From Benincasa hispida (taxonomy: Eukaryota; Streptophyta; Magnoliopsida; Cucurbitales; Cucurbitaceae), in NCBI RefSeq assembly GCF_009727055.1, contig NW_024064153.1, positions 435,597 through 499,596 on the forward strand: a stretch of DNA of 64,000 nt, written 5' to 3'. Both the position numbers and the translations under genes were made by a program. The notes beneath the pieces were generated by a model, which ran no database searches, was not told the origin of the DNA, and saw nothing but the letters and a program-made list of their open reading frames with translations. Shown here piece by piece: positions 56,292 to 64,000 of the stretch (position 1 is the stretch's first letter; the number at the start of each line of letters is the position of its first letter).

Positions 56292-56819
56292 GTACTGGTC
56301 AATTCTTATTGATTTCTTGTATTTCCTCCTTTATATGAAATGAATTAGGAAAATAGTCATGTTTCACCTTGCACTTGACTATGTGGATCAATTTTAGTTC
56401 TAAAGTTTTATTTGGTCAAATTGAATTGTAAATTTGATTATAAATTATTAAATTAATACTTTGTAAACCCATTAAATAATTAAACAAAGACATCAAATAA
56501 ATTACATAAATGCTTGCAAACAAAACTTTTCAAATCTAGCTGGAATACCATAATGTTAAAAAAATCCAAATGCAACCATAATGGATCACACATGAATCCA
56601 AATCGAATCATAATTGACTATAAGTAAAAGGAAAAAAAAAACTTTCGGCGATGTGATTCTCTTTGTTCGCTCTCCTCCTAACCCTTCCTCCTAACCCTTC
56701 CATAAAGCCTTATAAAGACATTTGTCCGAAGGGGATGAAGGGGAGAGATGAGTAGTAAGGGATTTTACTGAAAAATTGCCATGTGCTTCTAGGGGCCATG
56801 TTCTCGTATCAGAATTTTT

Positions 56820-56949
56820 CGAAATTCTTACCTGAAATTAGAGTTAGCAAATCCTGAAACTCTATTATCTCGTCGTCTTTAAGCAATCGACGAAAGACAA
56901 TAGACCCAGAAGCCAGCATATGATCCCAATGAGATGGTATGGATCCCTT
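56820..56949 (-). pseudogene. Possible LINE ORF2 fragment
   Basis: Minus-strand frame reads SIVFRRLLKDDEIIEFQDLL, resembling the FxRxLxDxEIxEwxxLL segment near the C-terminus of plant L1-type polyproteins. It stops at a poly-T tract where the duplicated block begins. It may instead be a host exon with a GTAAG donor at 56829. Confidence 0.4.
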
Positions 56950-58760
56950 TTTTTTTTTGAAAAGAAAACAACCTTTATTAATCAATATAATTAGTACAAG
57001 AGATGAGTACTTTGATAATAAAGGAAAATACAAGGAAATCAATCAGGAAACCAAAGGATCAGTAGGTGCACAAGGACATTTCAACTAGGTTGACACCCCC
57101 ATAGCACCCTCATCATATACAACAAATTGAGAATGCCAACAAAGGCTAAAATAAGAGTAGTCTAATGAAGCAATACAATCTGAATGTTGCAACCGAACAA
57201 AATATAGAACTAGGCTATAGAAATCTAAATTACATCAAGAAGCTAAGACAAATAAGAGTACTAAAGAAAGCGAAGCTGCTGTCTCTACTTCTGATGCTTC
57301 GATTAATCTTCCAGTTGACAAAAAGATTGCCAATTTAAAGTTATTAGCTTCTGCTTTATCATTAAGAAATCAAGCTCAGCAAGAAGATTTTATTTTTTTT
57401 CTACCTTTTTTCCTCAAACTCAAAAAACCATGTCTTCAAAGCTTCTTTAATTAACATGAGAATGGAAAAAATGACAAAAACCTGCCCACCTCAGCAACTG
57501 AAGATATGCTGCTGAAGATTCTATCTTTAAGTGGCATTCTTTGTGTTAAGAAGACAAAATGCAATCCTTCTACAATAATACATTACTAAGCAGGAAAAAA
57601 ATTAGATATTCCAATTTAAACATATATCTTGAATAGAGAATTATGCAAAAGATTTGGAGATCCAACCTCAATCTTTTTTCAACATATTCAACATACTCCA
57701 ATTGTTTTATTCTCCATGGAGTCGTTCATATGGTGCGGTTTATGTCCCTTCTAGAAATCTATGCCATGTCGAAGTATGTTTGGCCATTTGCATACTTGTT
57801 ACCTATTTTACAATATTTATTATTTTATTATATTTTAGATCAAATGTCTTTGTTCCTTGACACATTAAACTATAGTTTTAGAACTCACAAACGAACCTTG
57901 CACAATAAGCTTTCCAATACTTTCATATTTTGTCCCATGAACTTCTAATCTTGTTTATTTTTCAGGTGAAGTCAGACTTCTTAGATGCATTAAGCAATGC
58001 AGAGAAGCAAGTTCATGATTATGAATTGAAGTTGGGCGTGCTAAATGAGAACCTCTCCAAAATTGGTGAGTAGCCACCAGTCAGCATATAAGTTTATTTT
58101 AATTGTTGGTAGATGAAGTGTATGTAGTTCTATATCTTTTGAATAAAGAGTCATAGACTAATGTTCAAAGATACAGACTTCCAAAAAGGGATGACTGAAA
58201 AAGAAGGTGAAAAATACTTGGGAAATATAAAAGGCACAAGAACATGAAAGAGAAACCTCAAATTTTGCTGCCCTAAAAGGATCTAGCCAATACGTACTAT
58301 TGCTTTGCTTTCAAAAACTGATTATGCTTCAACTAAAATTTTGAAATAATAGCTTTAATTGCATTAACACATAACAAACGAAGCTGTGGTGGAAGACCTG
58401 GACCAATGAGCAATTGAAGAGTTGTGCTTGGAATCATTAGAGAAGAAGTCAATGAGCAAAGACTGCTAAATTATGGAAAGTAAGGAACTGCTGTGTACTA
58501 ATTAAGTTTTTCTTTATTTGGTTAAAAAATGCAATGTTTTTTGTTATAGGGAACGAGGAGATTGGAATTGCAGAAGGAACATAGAAAGAAAAACAAAGGT
58601 AAGCCATGGAGCATAACATGTTATCCCTAGTGGGCACTTTAGGAAGCACTGGCAAAATTATGTTAGAACTTGGTTCAACCAAACTGCTCGAAAAACAAGG
58701 AGAAGGAATGCTCGTCAAGAAAAGGCCATGAAAACTTTCCCTCGGCCTATTGGTGGACCA
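56950..58760 (+). repeat. Duplicated block, copy 2 (clean)
   Basis: Second copy of 46940-48834. It begins exactly in the LINE poly-T and lacks the left TSD word. It then carries an intact MAD1 exon 2 and the complete eL13 retrocopy. Confidence 0.88.
57966..58065 (+). CDS. MAD1: MAD1-like spindle checkpoint protein, exon 2
   Basis: Acceptor TTTTTCAG, 100 nt, donor GTGAG at 58066. It encodes VKSDFLDALSNAEKQVHDYE followed by LKLGVLNENLSKI plus one base. The heptad-like pattern of Leu, Val and charged residues fits the start of the long MAD1 coiled coil. It joins exon 1 in phase 0 and exon 3 in phase 1. This copy, not 47976-48075, is the usable one. Confidence 0.83.
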
Positions 58761-59224
58761 CGTCAACCTATTGTTCATGGACAAACGTTGAAATATAACA
58801 TGAAAGTGAGGGCCGGTAGAGGCTTCTCTTTGGAAGAGTTGAAGGTAGTTGGCATTCCAAAGACATATGTACGAACAATTGGCATTGTAGTTGATCATCA
58901 CCGTAGAACCCGCTCCTTGGAGATTCTTCAAGCTAACGTACAAAGGTTGAAGACTTATAAGGCCAAGGTGGTCATCTTCCCCAATGTGCCCGCAAGTTCA
59001 AGGCTGGCGATTCTACTTCTGAGGAACTAACTACTGCCACCCAGGTCCAGGGCTCTTACATGCCTACTGGATTAGAGAAGCCATCGTTGGAGCTTGTGAA
59101 GATCACAAAAGGCATGAAATCTTTCAAGGCTTATGACAAGCTTTGTGTTGAGCAAGCAAATGCCCGCCATGTTGGTGTTCGGTTGAAGAAGGTTGCTGAG
59201 GCAAAGAAGGAAGAGAAGAAGTAA
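58606..59224 (+). pseudogene. Processed pseudogene of ribosomal protein eL13 (60S L13)
   Basis: An uninterrupted, intronless copy of almost the whole eL13 protein, about 206 codons. Landmarks are GGGCACTTTAGGAAGCACTGG (GHFRKHW), [54 protein letters not shown] and a Lys/Glu-rich end before TAA at 59222. Small indels disturb the start (near 58610-58620). A one-base loss near 58982 shifts frame, so translation from the internal ATG 58728 ends at 59028. The intact eL13 works in the large ribosomal subunit; this copy is dead. It lies in MAD1 intron 2 in the same orientation. Confidence 0.85.
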
Positions 59225-61020
59225 ATGGTTCCAAAAAACATGCAATATTTTTTCTTGAAGATAGTAAGAAAAAGTTGGCGATTCCTCTTTCTTTCTCTTA
59301 TTTACGTTGGTTCGAAGATTCCTTAGTTGAATTGTTGCAACTCACCATGCATTCTCATTTTTTTCTAAAAACAAGATATAGATGATTTTGATACAACCCG
59401 ATTGTCGAAGTGTTGATAAGAAGGCAAAGATGAAGAAGAGTGCCAAGAAATCTTCTCAGTTGATGAAGAAAGAAAAGGTCCTTTAATCATTGCCTTTACC
59501 GAATCCTTTGAGAAAGTAATGATGACTGATCACAACTTTGCTTATAAGGCAAAGGATGATACGGAGATTGTTGATGTTTTTCAAACAAAATTGGGTAAAA
59601 GCTAAAGAGACAAGCAAAGTTCTTTTATAAAATTAGAGTCATGAGAGAATTTTTTATTACTTGGAAAAAATGACTCTTCGACATTTTGACCGAATTTTGG
59701 ATTCCTGTAGATCAATAGATGGGCCATCTTTTGGGTGGGGGAGATGAAAAATAACTACAGTGATAGACCTCAGTGGAGGTGATGATGACGATTTTCAACG
59801 GTGGTGACGACGACGGTTTTGGAAGTGGGCAGTGATATGCAAAACTCAAGTTAATGGCCACCCTCCAAAAAGGTATTCCGAACCTCAAACCTTAGGGTTC
59901 ACATATCCCTAATCACTCACAAAACCCTAATTGTCCTAGGAAAAACCTAACTCTACCATTTTATTGTGAGATCAAAATATAAAAGAACCCGTATTCGATA
60001 CATTGGAATTCAATATATATAGGCATACATGGAAGCCTTAAACTATAGTAAAAAGATAATAAAGGACAAAAGACTAATAAGCTCCTATATTTACACATGT
60101 ATACTCTAACAACCTCGACAGGTAAAGTAAAAGTAACCTCATATGTAGCTGAACCAGGGTATGGTCTGAGGAGATGACCTATCCTTTTGATGGGATTCTA
60201 CTGTAGCTATGCCTCACCTGTGAGATTCCTCTGTGGATGTCGACCATGTATACGATATTTTTCTTTTTTTGCCACAAAGAAAGGGTCTATATCTTGGTTG
60301 GGAGGAAATCAGAAAGGTTGGGTTTAATTTTAATGGAAGCCTCCATTACATCCATTCAAGACAATGTTTTGGCGGCCGTTTCTAGGTATCCTCCATAAGA
60401 ATCACCAATGCTTTTCAATGTGTCTTCGTTCCATTTATCAACCATTGTAGCATGGGTGTGGCAAATTGTTGGTCAAGCAGAGCATATTTTAGGTCCTCGA
60501 AATATTCAACCAACCATTGTAGCATGGGGTGGCTAATGAAGATGAAGAATGATCAATTCTTGGCAGCTTTTGTGATTTGTCTTCTAACCTCTATATTTGT
60601 GGTCTATTTCAATGGTATAGTGTTTATGTTCAGTAGTAACAGTTGAGCGTAGAGCAGTGGGCAGAATAATCTGGTTGTTGGGAAAGTGAAGTGGCATGGA
60701 TCATGACTGATGGCCGGTGGCAAGGGAGGATGTGGGGAGAGGAGTGGGAAAGGTGTAAAACATCCAGCATCCATCCGTCCTTTGAATGATGGAGTTAAGT
60801 TGCTGGTTTAACTCTTAAAAGAAATAATTAAAAAAGATCTTTGAAGCTATGAGGGGAAATTCTTGACCTTTTCTTCCAAGTTTAGTCTTTAGGCCAGTAG
60901 CTCAGGAGTTCATATTGTACATCGTTGGAATTGGTCATAGCTTCAGCAGTTTTGTGGTGGTTGGATCTTACTTGTGTTAAACTTTCACCTAATTTCAGTG
61001 ACTGTTTTTCTGTTTGATCA

Positions 61021-61450
61021 GTGTTTTAAAAAGCCCTCCCGGGCGCATGCCTAGGCTCAAGGCGCAAGTCTTGTGCCTCGCCTTCTCACAAAATAAGGTG
61101 CGCCTCAAGTGCGCTCCTTCTATGAAGTCCCAAGGTTCAAAGTCTTGGGCTTTGGGGCTTTTCTATTATTTTCGAAAAATTGTAATAATCAGGGGTTATT
61201 CTTGTCAATTAACTAAAAATATCAAATTTACTTTGCCTACATGCAATTTTCTTCTGTTTAAGGATCTTTTTTTTCCTCCATATTTTCACTTCAGGCATGC
61301 TTTCTCTTCTTAATGTACTATTTTTATATGTAGTGCGCCTCACAAAAAAAACCGCACTTGTTTTTTGTGCCTTGTGCTTGAACTCCAGAAGACTATTGTG
61401 TTTTATTGCACCTTGAGCTTTAAAGAATATTGTGTTCGATCAAGCATTGT
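61021..61450. repeat. Short dispersed GCGCCT repeat
   Basis: GTTTTAAAAAGCCCTCCCGG, CCTAGGCTCAAGGCGCAAG and GGTGCGCCTCAAGTGCGC at the left, and TAGTGCGCCTCAC and TTGTGCCTTGTGCTTGAA at the right. This resembles a common non-autonomous plant repeat built from GCGCCTxGGCG words. Class uncertain. Confidence 0.5.
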
Positions 61451-61499
61451 TCTTGAATGTTTTATTCAGGCTTTTGTATTTTACGGGATTTTTGTTTGT

Positions 61500-61568
61500 T
61501 TGTTTTCACTCTAACAATTTTTTCCTTTTCATTTATTAATGAAAAGTTTTTTTTTCTTTTTTAAAAAA
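61500..61568 (+). repeat. LINE-like 3' tail
   Basis: TTTCATTTATTAATGAAAAG with the inverted TTTCAT/ATGAAA pair, then a T/A-rich end. Confidence 0.5.
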
Positions 61569-61689
61569 GATTTAAATGGCTATGAAATCTTTCAGCTTGA
61601 TTTCCATATTTATCGGATGGTATTTACCTCATGCTGAATGGTTTTTTGGGTTTGTTTTGATCATTTAGTTTGGCTGCTATCTATTTTTG

Positions 61690-61790
61690 TTTTTAGTTCT
61701 TTGCTGGTTTCTTTCTAGGTTAGTTATTTCGAGTTCCTTGTAATTTTTCATTTGATCCATGAAAGATCTTTCCTGAAAAAAAAATCCTTA
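61690..61790 (+). repeat. LINE-like 3' tail
   Basis: TTTCATTTGATCCATGAAAG followed by ATCTTTCCTG and poly-A. Confidence 0.5.
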
Positions 61791-61857
61791 CAGTTATCAA
61801 TATTTGTTATAAATTTTTTTTTCTTGCTGATTTGAGTTGTCATTGTAATTGCCACAG

Positions 61858-62018
61858 AATCAGAGAGAAAAAAATTTCTGGATCAGTTATTATACACAGA
61901 GCAAGAACTTGCAGCTGCAAGGGGACGTGAAAAAGTTTTGCAAGAGCAATTAATAAAAGAAGTTAATGATTCTGGGGAACGATTGAAGAAGCAAATGCAA
62001 ATAAGCAGTGAACTGGAG
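61858..62018 (+). CDS. MAD1: MAD1-like spindle checkpoint protein, exon 3
   Basis: Acceptor GCCACAG, 161 nt, donor GTACAT at 62019. With the last base of exon 2 it reads ESERKKFLDQLLYTEQELAA, REKVLQEQLIKEVNDSGERL and KKQMQISSELE. This is continuous, highly charged coiled coil, as expected for the N-terminal half of MAD1. The downstream exons are outside the window, so the gene is partial at its 3' end. Confidence 0.83.
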
Positions 62019-64000
62019 GTACATTATTTGAATTTCAGTCCTATAACTAAATATATTTATTTCCTACCTGGGTTGGCCCTTATTGAACGCTTTCTCTTCT
62101 CACTTTAGTTATTGGATTTTTTTTTCTTTGTTTTGTTTTGTTTTTTTTTTTTTTGTTATCAAGAAACAAAATTTTCATTATTAATAGATGAAAAGTGTAT
62201 ATAACAAAACAAAACACATTTTAATCCTAACAAACCTTATATACGCTTTTTTGAAAAAGAAAACAAAACTTTTCATTGGAAAAATGAAGAGACTAATTTT
62301 TCAGTAAAATAGAGGAAGATAAAAAATCTGAAATACAATGTAAAATCTCCATATGAGCAAAACCTTATAATCCTAACAAACCCAAAAAAAAAAAAAAAAC
62401 AGAAATATATCCCACTGCTTAAAGATCACAAGAACTTTAAAGCCAATGCCAAACGAAAGACCAATGAGCAACTGAGAACAATAATCCTTGAGTATGTTGG
62501 GGAAACCAATAAACTGGAAATTGAGATAAACCAAGATCAAACCAATGTGGGAGTAAGAGATCTTGAATAAATGAGTTTCCAGAGGAAACCCACAAATCAT
62601 ACCAAAGCGCTATTCAGCTGCCCGATGCAAACTTGAAAACTGCTATAGAAACATAATTTCTTTAAAGCAAAATGGTTAGTCGAAGTCTCAAGAACAAGAG
62701 ACTTCGCAAAATTAAGCCCAACCCTAAACATAGCCATCGAGCTGGACCTTAATTGATGAAGAACAAGATGAGATTGATTTCATCTGCAAACCATGTTTTT
62801 CATTCAAACAAGAGAATTTGGCAGGAATAGTGTGTGACTTATCTACTTGAACATTTTCACCATTCTGAAATAAAGGGTGGTGTTGACAAATCCCCACAAA
62901 CCAACAGGCAAAAGAGAAGCCCAACTAGTGTACATTTGAGTAGGCTATAATTAAAAAAAAAAAATGAAGTAAAGGACCAAGTAAAAGAAAAAAGCGTCAC
63001 TAAATCCCAAAAAGTATCCATGTTAGTTTCTTGACCACAAAACATTCTCGCGTTTCTTTCAAACCAAAGTCTCCAAAGGAAGGAAAAAACATTGTTGGAC
63101 CAAAGGGTATTCGCCGGAGCCGTGAGCCGAGGGCCTTTTAATATGCTAAAGAAGGGTCGGAGATGTTTTTGCTTGTGCTTAAGGGCCTCAGGCTACAATT
63201 ATAAAATTAGCTTGTGCTCTCGATTTTCGTGAGACCTTGTTGTTCCGACTAAGCTGTTTGCCTTTGTGAATATAAGGAGAAAGCCAGGGTAATTGTTAGT
63301 AGTGATTTTGTTGGTCTTGTGGAGGAATTTGGGGAGTTTGATTGGAATTTTCAATTGGCAGCTAAAGGTACACGATTGACTTTTTCAAGGGGTTGTGTCA
63401 CCATGTTGGATGCGGCTCCATTTTTAAGAACAAAGCATTTTATTTCAGAAATCGCAGAATGGTGTGGAGGTTTGGCCGAGGAAGATGAGAGAGAGATGGA
63501 GAAGTATTAGGTGGAGGATGTTTGCTTTAAACTAAAGGGGACGCAAATGGCTTTATTGTGGTGGTGTGCTACATCAATCATGCTAACTTTTCTTTTTTGA
63601 TCAAGTTTGCCGTGGCTGGAGGGAAAGGCGAGCGCATCGAGCAGCTTGGGTTAGCAATTCTTCCAGGAAGGTAGGATAAGTACGTCTGATCATGTCCAAT
63701 TCGTAACAACCTCATCAGAACGACCAAAAGGAGGAGAGTCTATGAAGCTGAAGTGTTCTCTCTCCCAGAAGAAAATCGAACCTAGTTGCATTGTTAGACC
63801 TAACCGTAGCTATCGTCGCCGTTGGAACCATCCTAGTCGTCGCTTTCGTCAGGTTTCTTGCTCTATCGCTATCACCGAACGTTGTCGCCCAGTCATTGTC
63901 CCTTACTTCAATTATTGAAGTTTGTGGTCTCCAATTTTGCAAAATTCCTTCCCATTCGCCAAAGGTTGCTTTAAAAAGTTTCTTCAAAATCAGAATCCAC
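62019..64000. other. MAD1 intron 3 (to window end)
   Basis: No further MAD1 exon recognised. It holds LINE remnants at 62131-63125. A short plus-strand ORF at 63319-63510 and a minus-strand ORF at 63715-63987 have no domain I can name. Confidence 0.45.
62131..63125 (-). mobile_element. 5'-truncated L1-type LINE
   Basis: Poly-T at 62137-62155 marks the minus-strand 3' end, followed by the GAAAATTTTGTTTC-type tail. Near 63120-62950 the minus strand reads FLWRLWFERNARMF and DTFWDLVTLFSFTWSFTSF, which resembles the C-terminal end of plant L1 ORF2 (LWxERNxRxF). A second LINE-like tail at 62249-62290 shows nested or tandem insertion. TSDs were not resolved. Confidence 0.6.

Larger units (their letters stand above)
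59225..61857. other. MAD1 intron 2, remainder
   Basis: No exon recognised. It holds a GCGCC-rich repeat (61021-61450) and two plus-strand LINE-like tails (61500-61568 and 61690-61790). CAACCATTGTAGCATGGG occurs twice near 60440 and 60510. Open frames at 60452 and 61014 lack any recognisable domain. Confidence 0.5.

Noticed and set aside
59700..60250. Possible solo LTR or leader of another copia element
   Set aside because: It contains TATATATAGGC and ACCCTAA words similar to the copia LTR context, but no matching ends or TSD could be found.
63319..63510. Plus-strand ORF MEEFGEFDWNFQL...
   Set aside because: It may be part of a LINE or DUF4283-like protein, but I could not place it in a family, so no gene is claimed.

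Overview
This window looks like nuclear DNA of a flowering plant. It is AT-rich, has plant-type introns, and carries nested Ty3/gypsy and Ty1/copia LTR retrotransposons plus L1-type LINE tails. The abundant long copia-type LTR family suggests a cucurbit, but that is inference, not proof. No new defence, CRISPR or bacterial-type system is present.

Layout. 1-6635: most of a decayed Ty3/gypsy chromovirus on the minus strand (gag, protease, RT, RNase H, integrase, chromodomain), with a partial LTR at each end. 6640-9894: the 3' end of an Athila-type gypsy element on the plus strand, a complete LTR and a tRNA-Asp-type primer site. 9895-14685: a minus-strand copia element lacking gag and protease, between pieces of long LTRs. 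14687-20930: a second Athila-type array (gag remnant, 3' region, LTR, primer site, second gag). 20900-43127: a graveyard of copia LTR pieces in both orientations. It includes two inverted copies of a non-coding block, a second copia pol remnant (32690-35060), and a solo Athila-type LTR with a 5-bp target duplication inside a copia LTR (35704-37378).

43128-64000 is the only host-gene territory. Exons at 44770-44967, 57966-58065 and 61858-62018 join in phase to encode the N-terminus of a plant MAD1 spindle-checkpoint homologue, which runs off the window. Its first intron, as assembled, is about 13 kb. It holds a damaged duplicate of exon 2 ending at an N gap, two neighbouring exons of a callose synthase, a complete copia element (51484-56048, TSD GAAGT) between those exons, and several LINE tails. 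A processed pseudogene of ribosomal protein eL13 lies in intron 2.

Assembly quality matters here. Four Tn5 mosaic-end junction adaptors (15043, 15170, 16462, 30904) are embedded in the sequence, mostly with local duplications. A 72-bp exact duplication flanks a single N at 11144. A ~1.9-kb duplicated block ends at the 25-N gap 48835-48859. Several of the odd structures may therefore be assembly errors rather than biology.
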